From positions 191,184,892-191,248,891 of the forward strand of contig OZ024743.1 in the NCBI GenBank assembly GCA_964016885.1: DNA of 64,000 nt, read 5' to 3'. Position numbers and translations under genes: made by a program. The DNA is from Eledone cirrhosa (Eukaryota; Mollusca; Cephalopoda; Octopoda; Eledonidae). A model generated the notes under the pieces. The model saw only the letters and a program-made list of their open reading frames with translations. It had not been told where the DNA came from and made no database searches. Positions 25,399 through 36,645 of the stretch are shown one piece after another (positions within the stretch are counted from its first letter, which is position 1; every line of letters starts with the position of its first letter).

Positions 25399-25615
25399 GG
25401 GCGGTGAATTAGCAGAATTGTTAAAGTGCAGGATAAAACGGTTCGTAGTATTTTGTTACGTCTCTTTATGTTCTGAGTTTAATTCCGACCGAGGTTAACT
25501 TTGTCTTTCATCTATACGAGGTCGATAAATAAAGTATACGCCAAGAATTGCGGTCAAATTCATCGCTTCCCATCCCCTCAACAAAATTACCGGCTTCGGG
25601 TCTAAAATGGAAATC
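25399..25615 (+). mobile_element. SINE copy, full length, with diverged target duplication
   Basis: Starts GGGCGGTGAATTAGCAGAAT and ends TGGAAATC. The flanks are ATTATTTACTGTTAGAAT on the left and ATTATTCTCTGTTATATG on the right. I read these as an aged target-site duplication beginning with ATTATT. Confidence 0.8.
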
Positions 25616-25627
25616 ATTATTCTCTGT

Positions 25628-25631
<4 letters not shown>

Positions 25632-25671
<40 letters not shown>

Positions 25672-25698
25672 TGTGTGTGTGTGTGTGTTTGTGTGTGT
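25632..25698. repeat. (GT)n microsatellite
   Basis: About 67 bp of GT with an ATG and a TTT interruption. Confidence 0.95.
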
Positions 25699-25699
25699 C

Positions 25700-26500
25700 C
25701 TCTGGTAGATAACTTCTCGTGAGTGAAATACTGTTGGCGGATATGGGTGTAGGTGCCTATGTTCATAGATAAATATATATATATATGTGCGTGTTTGTAT
25801 AAACATAAAGAGAGAAACGAGGGGGAGGAGAATGAGACTTCATGATTAATTTCTCTTGAGGTCTACTTAATTGTTTTATTCTCAACTTTTGACAAACTAA
25901 GTAGAAGTAATATAATATAGTTAATTTAATCTAGTGCACCCGCAGCTCTGCACAATTGGCTTTGTTCCCACTTTAAACGGGTTATTAAATTTGGAGGTGG
26001 TGATAGTTCAAGAAATATTTTACGTACTTAACCTGGGCGTTTTGTTTAAAAAGTCGTAAACATTTACGTATTGACATTCGCACGTTTGTCAAAGAATCTA
26101 CGCGGTTAGGCGTAATGTATGTACCTTAAATTTACAAGAAGACCATATATTGAAGTCATTAACACGACACAATAGGAAAATTATTACATATATACCTTAA
26201 CATGATTGTTGGAAATGAAGGGGAAATACATGAAATTTAGCTTCGATTATGTCTGTTTTAGTAGCACATCCAAGGGGCAGTTAATAGATAAGATTGTTTT
26301 CACTGTTAGCAATTATTTCTTTTTCCTTTCCATAATGAACTTCGATGTATGTATGAGAAGAATAACTATATCTATTGAAAAGTACACGTTTTTTCTATCT
26401 ACTCTAGGAATAACTCGTCGAAGAAATTTAGAAGTTAAATTTTGAAAGCAGTTGCTTAATGGAATATACTGCATTCTTTATTAGAGAATGGAATATGATA
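25700..26500. other. AT-rich stretch, no gene recognised
   Basis: The 79-codon ORF at 26206-26445 has no family motif and ordinary AT-rich composition. No support for a gene. Confidence 0.5.
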
Positions 26501-26511
26501 ATAAAAATAAT

Positions 26512-26726
26512 GACTTCTATCATAGGCACCAGGCCAGACATTTTTGGGGAAGAAAAATCGATTAAATCGACCACAGTTTGTTACTGGTACTTTATTATAT
26601 CGAACCTGCGAGGATGAAAGGCAAAGGTAACCTCGGCGAGATTTGAACTCAGAACTTAAAGCGCCGTAATTCTATGCTGCAAAGTATGCTGTCCGACACT
26701 CTACCGATACTGCCAACCCACCACCC
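26512..26726 (-). mobile_element. SINE at the far end of the LINE train
   Basis: Minus-strand SINE. On its strand it begins GGGTGGTGGGTTGGCAGTAT and ends TAGAAGTC followed by ATTATT. It follows the next SINE with only the bases ATCATTGTA between them, in the same direction. Confidence 0.85.
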
Positions 26727-26734
26727 TACAATGA

Positions 26735-26951
26735 TGATTTCTACTATAGACACAAAGCCAGTAATTTGGGGGGAGGGGAAAGTCGATTAAATCGATCCCT
26801 GTACGTTACTGGTGCTTTATTTTATCGACTCCGTAAGGATGAAAGGCAAAGCTAACCTCGGCAGGGTTTGAATTCATACCGTAAAGTACCTTATCTCTAT
26901 GCTGCAAACCATGGTGTCCGACTCTCTACCGATACTGCCAATCCACCGCCC
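26735..26951 (-). mobile_element. SINE joined to the LINE A tail
   Basis: Minus-strand SINE whose 5' end (GGGCGGTGGATTGGC on its strand) touches the (ATT)13 tail of LINE A. Its 3' end is GTAGAAATC followed by ATCATT. It is the downstream neighbour of LINE A in the head-to-tail train. Confidence 0.9.

Positions 26952-26952
<1 letters not shown>

Positions 26953-26991
<39 letters not shown>
26953..26991 (-). repeat. (ATT)13 tract, 3' tail of LINE A
   Basis: Thirteen ATT units on the element strand, between AATAAAGAAATC of LINE A and the 5' end of a SINE. It is the longest of the four ATT joints. Confidence 0.95.
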
Positions 26992-26993
<2 letters not shown>

Positions 26994-27247
26994 TTTCTTT
27001 ATTAACCACAAGGATTTACATAAAGTAGACATTAAGGACAGTGCAGGACAATACAGGACGGTACAAATGGGCATTTCTGCGTGTAAAAAAAACAAAAAAA
27101 GCAGAGGGTGTAACAAAAAAATAACAATGAAAAATTCCCCAATAGGGGCGAGACTTCGGAGGGACATTTGTGGAGAAAGCCCAGTAAAAAGCCACAATGA
27201 CCCTGACCACCAAGGCAAGTGCCCTCTCCCAGTTTTCCACCTTTAAT

Positions 27248-30200
27248 TTACAGATATATACTCAGAGTAGGCCCATTCACTCGGGCCATTCTTGCTTCTC
27301 TCACCCATCTTTCAACAAAATGCTGGGAAGAGAGCACTTCCCTCTCTACTCTGATTTTCCTTTTCAAATGAAATTTGAAAAAGTCAATCAGAGCATCACC
27401 GAAGAGGTAAGTGCTCGTCTTCAGCCCTTTCAAACGTGTCCACCATACTATCTCTTTCGCCATGGCCACCAGACAGATAAAAACTGCCTGCCCTTCCCGG
27501 CTAAAGGAAGAGGGCGGGGCAATCCTCACGATGGACTCAGCTGATAGCTGGATCTGTCCCACACACGACAGCAGGTGTTCGACATAAACCCACAAGTCAG
27601 CAATTTTCGGACACTGGACGAGTGCGTGCAGGACGGTATCGTCGCCCTGCGCGCATCTCGGACATGCCCGGCTGACGGCACCTCCATGCCTGTAGAGTTT
27701 ATCCCGAACTGGCAAGGGTCCTCGGTACCACTGCCAGGCCAGAGATTTCTGGAAGTTGTCCATAGGCCCTGGCCCGAAAGTTCTTCCGAAGAGATTGGCT
27801 AGTTGATTTTCGTCGACACCTAGAGTTTCCCCAAGTACGTCGTCGCTCTTCCCCTCCACTAATCCTCTATAGAATGCCGAGGTGGAGTTTCCACCGATCA
27901 CATTGCCCGATTGGTCGAGGGCTGTGAGCGCCTGAAGAAATTCCAGTCTCCAGGTGCTCCCTCTCGTTCTTCGCTTGACCCAGGACTGCGGTTCCGTCAA
28001 GGAAACGAGCTGGGGAAATACGTGTCTAGCAAACGGCGACCTGACCTGATCACCGTCGAGGAAGAGGTGGAGATGTCGTAGCCTGAGTGCGTGCCTGCGA
28101 ATCATCAGCCACGGCATGCCCAGCCCTCCACGTAGCGGGTGTTGACAACAGATGGACCGCCTGACCATCGGAGCGCGTCCCTTCCACAAAAAGCGAAAGA
28201 GCAAACGCTCCAGCGCAGTCAGGCGAGGCTTAGGACAAGGTACGACGGTCAGGCGGTAGCAGATGACAGACGCGATGTACGCGTTAGCCACCTCTGCTCG
28301 ACCTTTCAGGGATAGCTTCCTCTCCGCCCATTTCTGGGTGAGAGAAGCCACCCTGCTCGTCACCTCGTCCTAGTTTTTGTCCGTCTGGAGGTCCGGACCG
28401 AACCAGACCCCTAGCAATTTAACCGGTCCGTCCGTCCAGCGTCCGACGACGCTGTTGGACGGCATGGACTTGCCTCTCCAGGTGCCGAGCTGCAGGCCCA
28501 CTGACTTTTCCTGGTTGATCATTGCTCCTGTCACCGCTTCGTATTCTCTTAGTGTAGTGCCGATCGCCTCGATGTGTTTGGCGTTCGACACCACTACGGT
28601 GACATCGTCCGCATATGCTGACACGGATCTTCCGCATCCTAGTTCGCGCGGGAAGCCCCTCAACCTCTCCAGTTTGTGCAGTAATGGCTCGAGAGTCAAT
28701 ACGTACAAGAGGGACGAGAGGGGACATCCTTGGCCGACCGAGCGCATGATGTTGAACGGTTCCAACAGGTGACCGTTCACTCTCACCACACAGCAGATGT
28801 CGCTGTGCATGGCAGCGATCCTGCCTCTGAAGACGGGCCCAAAGCCAGCCGCCCTCAGGACTGCCGATAGGTAACGATGGTCGACTTTATCGAAAGCTTT
28901 CGAGTGATCTAAATTGATCAAGGACCCACCCGTGCCAGGTTCCCTAGCTACCCTCTCTACGATGTATCGCCTGAGGTGGAGGTTGTCGTGGATGGATCTG
29001 TCGGGAATGGCGCATGTCTGCGCCTCTCCCACCAGACCACCAACGACAAGCGCCAACCTCTTTGCTAGCACCTTGGCCAAAATCTTGAACTCTGTGTTTA
29101 GCAGAGTTATGGGCCGGAAATTATCTTTGTTATCCCCCTTGTTCGGATCCTTTCTCAGCAGTGCCACCGCTCCTCGGCTCACAGAACTGGGAATTCTCCC
29201 GTTCTGTTGCCAGTTGCAGTAGACGTCCGCCAAGAGGCCTCCGAACAAGTCTGGCATCTGTACGTAAAGTTCATAGGGCAGACCATCCAAACCAGGTGAT
29301 TTACCCCTTGTGCAGCCAGTCATTGCCTCCCTTACTTCAGCGGCTGTTATCGGCTTTTCGCAACACCTCGCCTCAGTGGCCAAGAGCCGCGGCAGTCCAT
29401 CGAGGTAGACACTAAAGTCCATCCCTCGACCCGGCCCACCGCTGCCCCCGAACAGCTGAGCGAAGTGTCGCTGAAAAGCTTCACACATTTGCCCGGGTTC
29501 GAGTAGCATGCGCCCGTCGTGGTCCACCAAAGACCGGATCGTGGCTTTGTTGCCACGACGCGCCTCCGCCACTCGGGCCCATTGAACGGCTTTCGTCCCC
29601 TCGTGTCTGAGAACACGCACCCTTGCTCTGACAACGCAGCCTTCGTGCTTTGCATTGTAGAATTGGTCAAGGGCCAATTTCGCCGAAAGCACGTCGGTCG
29701 CAATGACTTTGCTAAGCGCCTCGTCTAATTTTCTAACTAGTTCTCCCTCTGCTCTATTTTTCTCTATTGCTAAAGCCTTACTAAACCTAATGGATTCTAT
29801 TCTAATCGCTCTTTTCAGAGCAAACCACCACTTGTTGTTGACGATGGCCCCCGTCAACGCCCGCTTAACTAGTTCGCTAATCCGGTTTCTGTAGACCTTT
29901 CGCGCTGGTAAGGACGCGTTTAGCTTCCAGTAGCCGGCTCCTCGTCTATGAAGCCTATCTAAGTCAAGCACACAGATCACGAATTTGTGGTCGGTGTAGC
30001 TGACTATCTTGAATTGTGGACAGCCTATGCTAGACCTATCTATTTCCCTACAAAATATTATATCTAGATATGATCTGGATGACCCTATGCGATTTGTCCA
30101 AGTCCACATTGGCACATTCGGGAAATACAATCGGTACCTGTCAGACAGTTCAAGACGCCTGAGCAGGTTGGTGAGGCTCTTGCACCTTCCACCCCTATCC

Positions 30201-30667
30201 GCTAATCCCACACTGTCCCAGCGTGCATCTAAGATCCCGTTCCAGTCGCCCACTAACACTAAAGAGCCGGACGTTCCAAGAAAGGTCCCCAGACGCCGGA
30301 AGAAATCAGGCCGCCCTGCTCCTGTCGGGGCATAGACGGCCACTAGCCTGAAAGCTTGTCCGTCTCCGCTGGTCACGTCTAGCACCACCAGCTTACCCTC
30401 TGGGTCCAGGAAGATGGCCCGTATGGCGAGATCCAAACCTCTCCGAAAAAGCACAGCAACTCTTCCCCCTGATCCAGGACGGCTGGGAGATGCGTACACA
30501 TCGTAGCCGCCGAAGATCGGTGCGAAGGCTCGTGCTTCGGAGATTCTGGTCTCGCTGATGGCCACTACATCTATGTTTAGTGACCTGAGGTCGTTGAGCA
30601 GGTTACCCTGCTTCCATGACGACCCCAAGCCACGCGCATTTATGCTGCCTATTATGAGTGAGGTCAT
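27248..30667 (-). pseudogene. LINE A ORF2: endonuclease, reverse transcriptase, zinc finger
   Basis: About 1,139 codons from ATG at 30667. An APE-type endonuclease fills residues 1-235: N10, E39, Y112, D141 and N143 of GDWNG, and D226-H227 of YTDH. GYWKLN follows at 245-250. RT blocks are FRPITLLNTEFKILAKVLA (518-536), motif A INLDHSKAFD (584-593), motif B SVGQGCPLS (643-651) and YADD (685-688). A CX2CX8HX4C zinc finger is at about 1002-1019. The enzyme nicks target DNA and copies element RNA there. Codon 766 is TAG where LINE B has TGG (Trp), at 28370-28372. Motif B has Gly where LINE B has Arg (SVRQG). Otherwise the frame is open to the stop at 27248. Confidence 0.9.
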
Positions 30668-30702
30668 GTTTAAAATAGAGTGGAATAGATGGGAAAGACC
30701 AC

Positions 30703-31011
30703 TTACCGTACTTTTCGTAGAGTAGGGATGCTTTTTACATCCCTTTTCACTTGATCGTCTGGTGAAGGGACCGTTGAATCGTCCCTTCGGCTGGTCGTCG
30801 GCTCTTCTATGAGTATGTCTGAATATACTCCTCGATTGATAGTTCCTCCTAGGTCCCTGAAGTCACCAACTGCGTTGGGGAATTTCGTTTTAATGTTTGT
30901 GTATTGTTTCTGTGCTATTTTTAGCAGTCTTATGTTAGTTGGCGTTTTGATTGGTCCTGGTATTATGTAGCCGTGTTGTGAAATGTCTGTGTGTTCAATT
31001 ATGTAAGTCAT
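30703..31011 (-). CDS. Conserved short ORF or ORF1 tail before ORF2
   Basis: The frame ends 35 bases upstream of the ORF2 ATG. Its C-terminal part (KTKFPNAVGDFRD, a gap, YSDILIEE, ending TLRKVR) matches LINE C at about 41064-41230 (KQKFPKDIGDFRQ, IYKDIFSEE, LREVR). Both end at a TAA embedded in GGTAAGT, which also reads as a splice donor. No known domain. It may be the end of ORF1 after a frame change, or a separate small protein; LINE B has lost this region. Start at 31011 is the first ATG of the frame and is uncertain. Confidence 0.5.
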   Translation of the reverse strand: MTYIIEHTDISQHGYIIPGPIKTPTNIRLLKIAQKQYTNIKTKFPNAVGDFRDLGGTINRGVYSDILIEEPTTSRRDDSTVPSPDDQVKRDVKSIPTLRKVR

Positions 31012-31075
31012 TAGTTTCTTGTTGTGTGTATTTATTGCAGTGCATTTGTTTTTCTAGGGGTGGGGTGTGGTCCTG

Positions 31076-32688
31076 CTATTTTCTTGTCGTTGTTGCTGGG
31101 TGTGTGTTTTGTTGTTGTGTTTGCGATGTTGGTGCTTGTGGTGGTGGTGTTGAAGGTGTTGTTGGCGGTGGGGTTTTCGCCGGTGGTGATGGTGGTGCTA
31201 GTGTGGGTGGTAATGGTGTTGGTGGTGTTGCTGCTGTGAGTCTCGTTGCAGTAGACTTTACACTTTTCTCATTTCTTTCCTCCCTTTTCAAAGGCGACGA
31301 TGCGCTGCTTCTGCGTTTGTGCCTTCTTACGACCTTTTGCCATCCCTCTCCCACCTCACACTCCATGTCTGATTCTGTGAGGTCGGGGAGGGGTACCAGC
31401 TCCACTCTTTCACTTGTCGTTGTTGGTGATGTTTGCACTGGAGTCTCTGTTGCAGCTGCATTTGGTATTGCTGTTGTTGTTGTTAATATTTCCACTGCTG
31501 CTGCTGTTTTTGATTTCCGTGGCGTGGGTATGGGTGCCACGGACCTATCGTTCCTGGTTGCCGCTTGTCCTGTTGCTGGTAGCCGTGGAGCCGGTTTCGG
31601 AACGAGGGGGGTTTTCCCCTTTCTCAGGATATTCTCGTTGCAGAAGGCCCTGAGGTGAGTCTTCGATCCACAGCGAAAGCATTTCGGGCGTTTGCCCTCA
31701 ACACTTATGGGCAGTTGAGTGCCGTTATCGAAGTCTATCACATCCGGGATATCTTCGATGCACTCCTGGTTGGTTTGGATTAACATCTCAATGGAGGTGC
31801 CGACCCAATCTTCTCTTACTTTTTTCTGTACTTGCAGTAAAGTTGTTTTGTCCTCGATTCCGACGAGGACAGACGCGGCCAACCAAGAAGGGGTCATCCC
31901 GGGGGGGGGACGTGGGTCAGTTTGACCCTCACAATTTTTTGCCCGCAGTAGGAGGGCACCAACACCATTTCCTCGCTCCTAAGGGTCACTACAGATTGAG
32001 CCTTTGCCTCCTGGGGTGTACCAAAAAGTACGTCTACGGTGGCATATGTTTTGCCTCGGGTGATGTGCGTTTTCCGCTGCCACACAGACCCCAAGGCTTT
32101 TTGTATTTGAGCCTCTGTGGCTCTTTCAACCCTACGGGATTTTGTACTTACTGTACGGTACGTGACCGTACAGTGCTGTTGGGTTTCGAAAAAGTTTTCC
32201 GCTGCCTTACAGATTGCTAAGTGTCCAGTCTTTGTCACCATCTTCTTCGCTTCCTCTAATTCCTCATTTGTTATGAGTATTGTTTCCAGGTTCTTCGCGA
32301 TACCTGCAAATGAGATTGGTTTTTCTTTGCTGCTGTCGTTGTTGACGTCAGAGCTGCTGTTACTTTTGTTGTTGCTGCATGTACTACAACTACTGCCTCC
32401 GCCGCTGTTGCTGTGGTTGTTGTTGGTGTTGCTGCTGCTAATGCTGTTGTTGTTTATGCTGCTGCTGATGCTGTTCCGGCTGCTACTGTTGTTTTCATTG
32501 TCACTGTTGCTGTTGTTATTACGGCTGCTACTGCTATTATCCCTGACGTCAGACGAATGAAATGGGTTTTCGTATTTCACGCACACCTGTTTCGTCATCG
32601 TTGTCGTCGTGGAGAAATCTTGCACGCTTTGCACGAGACTTTTCTTTTCTGTCGTCGCTTGCGAAAGAGAAGGGAGGGAGAGAGACAA
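31076..32688 (-). pseudogene. LINE A ORF1: RNA-binding protein with zinc knuckle
   Basis: Two overlapping frames form one ORF1. The first (32688-31894) has an Asn/Ser-rich low-complexity segment (about residues 50-115) and a conserved block with KSRRVERATEAQIQKALG and VPSYCGQKIVRVKLTHV. The second (31897-31076) carries the zinc knuckle CFRCGSKTHLRAFC (CX2CX4HX4C, local residues 73-86) and a Thr/Pro-rich tail. A run of nine G on the plus strand (about 31901-31909) sits at the switch, so a slip in a homopolymer explains it. ORF1 proteins of L1/Tx1 LINEs coat element RNA in the RNP. LINE B encodes a clear homologue. Confidence 0.85.
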
Positions 32689-32689
32689 T

Positions 32690-32987
32690 CTTCTTCTGTT
32701 GTAGTGATGATTGAGGAAGAAGAAGACAGAATGAGTGGGAGTGACCTATGAAAATTCTTTTTCGTAGCCATGTTGTTTTTTTTGTTTAAAATAAATATTG
32801 GGCACAAAACCCCAATAAGCAGTTATTTAATCCCGAAGGGCCAAATAACGGACAGAAAGACCCCTCTCACGAGGAGGAGGGTGTTTTTGTCTACAAGTTC
32901 GTTAAAGTTTTAAACAATTTACAATTGTTATAGCGTTCAAAATTTACAATACCTTACAGAGCCGAGCCTCCGTCAACCATAGCATTC
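32690..32987 (-). other. LINE A 5' UTR
   Basis: From the ORF1 ATG at 32688 to the joint with the ATT tract at 32988. It contains AATTGTAAATTGTTTAAAAC and GGGGTTTTGTGCCCAATAT on the element strand. It does not resemble the 5' UTR shared by LINEs B and C except for a short GGGGTTTTGTGCCC / GGGGCCTTGAGCCCC-like block. No promoter motif can be assigned. Confidence 0.6.
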
Positions 32988-33008
32988 AATAATAATAATA
33001 ATAATAAT
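32988..33008 (-). repeat. (ATT)7 joint between LINE B and LINE A
   Basis: Seven ATT units join the 3' end of LINE B (AATAAAGAAATC) to the 5' end of LINE A (GAATGCTATGG), both on the minus strand. Confidence 0.95.
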
Positions 33009-33258
33009 GATTTCTTTATTAACCACAAGGGTTTACATAAAGTAGACATTAAGGACAGTGCAGGACAAATCAGGACGGTACAAATGGGCATTTCTGCGTG
33101 TAAAAAACAAAAACAGAGGATGTAACAAAAAATAACAATGAAAAATTCCCCAATAGGGGGGAGACTTCGGAGGGACATTTGTGGAGAAAGCCCAGTAAAA
33201 GGCCACAATGACCATGACCACCAAGGCAAATGCCCTCTCCCAGTTTTCCACCTTTAAT

Positions 33259-36200
33259 TTACAGATATATACTCAGAGTAGGCCCATTCACTCGGGCCAT
33301 TCTTGCTTCTCTCACCCATCTTTCAACAAAATGCTGGGAAGAGAGCACTTCCCTCTCTACTCTGATTTTCCTTTTCAAATGAAATTTGAAAAAGTCAATC
33401 AGGGCATCACCGAAGAGTGTCCACCATACTATCTCTTTCGCCATGGTCACCAGACAGATAAAAACTGCCTGCCCTTCCCGGCTAAAGGAAAGGGCGGGGC
33501 AATCCTCACGATAGATTCAAATGATAGCCGGATCTGTCCTAAACGCGACAGCAGGTGTTCGACATAAACCCACAAGTCAGCAATTTTCGGACACTGGACG
33601 AGTACGTGCAGGACGGTTTCGTCGCTCTGCGCGCATCTCGGACATGCCCGGCTTACGGCACCTACATGCCTGTATAGTTTATCCTGAACTGGCAAGGCTC
33701 CTCGGTAGCACTGCCATGCCAGAGATTTCTGGAAGTTGTCCATAGGCCCTGGCCCGAAAGTACTTCCGAAGAGATTGGCTAGTTGATTTTCGTCGACGCC
33801 TAGAGTTTCCCCAAGTACGTCGTCGCTCTTCCCCTCCACTAATCCTCTATAGAACGCTGAGGTGGAGTTTCCACCGATCACATTGCTCGATTGGTCGAGG
33901 ACTGTGAGCGCCTGAAGACATTCCAGTCTCCAGGCGCTCCCTCTCGGTCTTCGCTTGACCCAGGACTGCAGCTCCGTCAAGGAAACGAGCTGGGGAAATA
34001 CGTGTCTAGCAAACGGCGACCACACCTGATCACCGTCGAGGAAGAGGTGGAGATGTCGTAGCCTGAGCGCGTGCCTGCGTATCATCAGCCACGGCATGCC
34101 CAGGCCTCCACGTAGCGGGTGTTGACAACGGATGGACCGCCTGACCATCGGAGCGCGTCCCTTCCACAAAAAGCGAAAGAGCAAACGCTCCAGCGCAGTC
34201 AGGCGAGGCTTAGGACAAGGTACGACGGTCAGGCGGTAGCAGATGACAGACGCGATGTACGCGTTAGCCATCTCCGCTCGACCTTGCAGGGATAGCTTCC
34301 TCTCCGCCCATTTCTGGGTGAGAGAAGCCACCCTGCTCGTCACCTCGTCCCAGTTGTTGTTCGTCTGGATGTCCGGACCGAACCAGACCCCTAGCAATTT
34401 AACCGGTCCGTCCGTCCAGCGTCCGACGACGCTGTTGGACGGCATGAACATCCCTCTCCAGGTGCCGAGCTGCAGGCCCACTGACTTTTCCTGGTTGATC
34501 ATTGCTCCTGTCACCGCTTCGTATTCTCTTAGTGTAGTGCCGATCGCCTCGATGTATTTGGCGTTCGACACCACTACGGTGACATCGTCCGCATATGCTG
34601 ACACGGATCTTCCGCATCCTAGTTCGCGCGGGATGCACCTTCAACGTCTCCAGTTTGTGCAGTAATGGATCGAGAGGCAATACGTACAAGAGGGACGAGA
34701 GGGGACATCCTTGGCGGACCGAGGGCATGATGTTGAACGGTTCCAACAGGTGACCGTTCACTCTCACCACAGAGCAGATGTCGCTGTGCATGGCAGCGAT
34801 CCAGCCTCTCAAGACGGGCCCAAAGCCAGCCGACCTCAGGACTGCCGCTAGGTAACGATGGTCGACCCTATCGAAAGCTTTCGTCTTATCTAAATTGATC
34901 AAGGACCCAACCGTGCCAGGTTCCCTAGCTACCCTCTCTACGATGTATCGCATGAGGTGGAGGTTGTCGTTGATGGATCTGTCGGGAATGGCGCATGTCT
35001 GCGCCTCTCCCACCAGACCACCAACGACAAGCGCCAACCTCTTTGCTAGCACCTTGGCCAAAATCTTGAACTCTATGTTTAGCAGTGTTATGGGCCGGAA
35101 ATTATCTATGTTATCCCCCTTGTTCGGATACTTTCTCAGCAGTGCCACCGCTCCTCGGCTCACAGAACTGGGAATTCTCCCGTTCTGTTGCCAGTTGCAG
35201 TAGACGTCCGCCAAGAGGCCTCCGAACAAGTCTGGCATCTGTACGTAAAGTTCATAGGGCAGACCATCCAAACCAGGCGATTTACCCCTTGTGCAGCCAG
35301 TCATTGCCTCCCTTACTTCAGCGGCTGTTATCGGCTTTTGGCAACACCTCGCCTCAGTGGCCGAGAGCCGCGGCAGTCCGTCGAGGTAGACACTAAAGTC
35401 CATCCCTCGATCCGGCCCGCCACTGCCCCCGAGCAATTGAGCGAAGTGTCGCTGAAAAGCTTCACACATTTGCCCGGGATCGAGGAGCATGCGCCCGTCG
35501 TGGTCCACCAAAGACCGGATCGTTGCTTTGTTGCCACGACGCGCCTCCGCCACTCGGGCCCATTGAACGGCTTTCGTCCCCTCGTGTCTGAGAGCACGCA
35601 TCCTAGCTCTGACAACGCAGCCTTCGTGCTTTGCATTGAAGAATTGGTCAAGGGCCAATTTCGCCGCAAGCACGTCGGTCGCAATGCCTTTGCTAAGCGC
35701 CTCGTCTAATTTTCTAACTAATTCTCCCTCTGCTCTATTTTTCTCTATTGCTAAAGCCTTACTAAACCTAATGGACACTATTCTAATTGCCATTTTCAGA
35801 GCAAACCACCACTTGTTGTTGACGATGGCCCCCGTCAACGCCCGCTTAACTAGTTCGCTAAACCGGTCTCTGTAGGCCTTGCGCGCTGGTAAGGACGCGT
35901 TTAGCTTCCAGTAGCCGGGTCCTCGTCTATGAAACATATCTAAGTCAAGTACACAGATCACGAATTTGTGGTCCGTGTAGCTGACTATCTTGAATTGTGG
36001 GCAGCCAATGCTAGACCTATCTATTTCCCTACAAAATACTCTATCTAGATATTATCTGCATGACCCTATGCGATTTGTCCAAGTCCACATTTGTACATTC
36101 GGGAAATCCATCCGGTACCTGTCAGACAGTTCAAAACGTCTGAGCAGGTTGGTGAGACTCGTGCACCCTCCTCCCCTATCCACTAATTCCTCACAATCCC

Positions 36201-36608
36201 AGCGTGCATCTAAGATCCCGTTCCAGTCGCCCACTAACACTAAAGAGCGGGACGTTCCAAGAAAGGTCTCCAGACGCCGGAAGAAATCAGGCCGCCCTGC
36301 ACGTGTCGGGACATAGACGGCCACTAACCTGAAAGCTTGCCCGTCTCCGCTGGTCACGTCCAGCACCACCAACTTACCTTCTGGGTCCAGGAAGATGGCC
36401 TGTATGGCAAGATCCAAACCTATCCGAAAAAGCACAGCAACTCCTCCCCGAATCCCGGATGGCTGGGAGATGCGTACACATCATAGCCGCCGAAGATCGG
36501 TGCGAAGGCCCGTGCTTCGGAGATTCTGGTCTCGCTGATGGCCACTACATCTATGTTTAGTGACCTGAGGTCGTTGAGCAGGTGGCCCTGCTTCCACGAC
36601 GACCCCAA
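33259..36608 (-). pseudogene. LINE B ORF2 (broken)
   Basis: Collinear and nearly identical by eye with LINE A ORF2, with the Trp codon retained at the position of LINE A's stop (TNNNWDEV) and with SVRQGCPLS in RT motif B. Breaks: the N-terminus is deleted (frame enters at LGSSWKQGHLL, 36608), frameshifts near 36430, 34620 and 33450, a TAA where LINE A has SRSYLD (36052), and loss of about 13 residues after KEIVWWT (33415-33425). The protein end RVNGPTLSIYL at 33259 is intact. Confidence 0.85.
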
Positions 36609-36645
36609 TGTGATAGGCCGGGGAGTGGAAAATCCTCCACAGGCG

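Larger units (their letters stand above)
26992..32987 (-). mobile_element. Tx1-type LINE copy A, near full length
   Basis: A roughly 6.0 kb minus-strand element with 5' UTR (about 32690-32987), ORF1, a conserved short ORF, ORF2 and a 3' UTR. It ends CTTGTGGTTAATAAAGAAAT and then (ATT)13. Its 5' end (GAATGCTATGG on its strand) touches the (ATT)7 tail of LINE B. Endonuclease and RT motifs (GYWKLN, SAYADDVTVVV, CPRC..H..C) place it in the L1/Tx1 group. Composition is near 50% GC, unlike the AT-rich surroundings. Confidence 0.9.

Noticed and set aside
28377..30335. Numerous plus-strand ORFs of 60-130 codons within the LINE array
   Set aside because: They are antisense shadows of ORF2; the same shadows recur in copies B and C.
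30951..31658. 235-codon plus-strand ORF rich in Val, Gly and Leu
   Set aside because: It is antisense to the Thr/Pro-rich ORF1 tail of LINE A; its composition follows from the repeats in that ORF.
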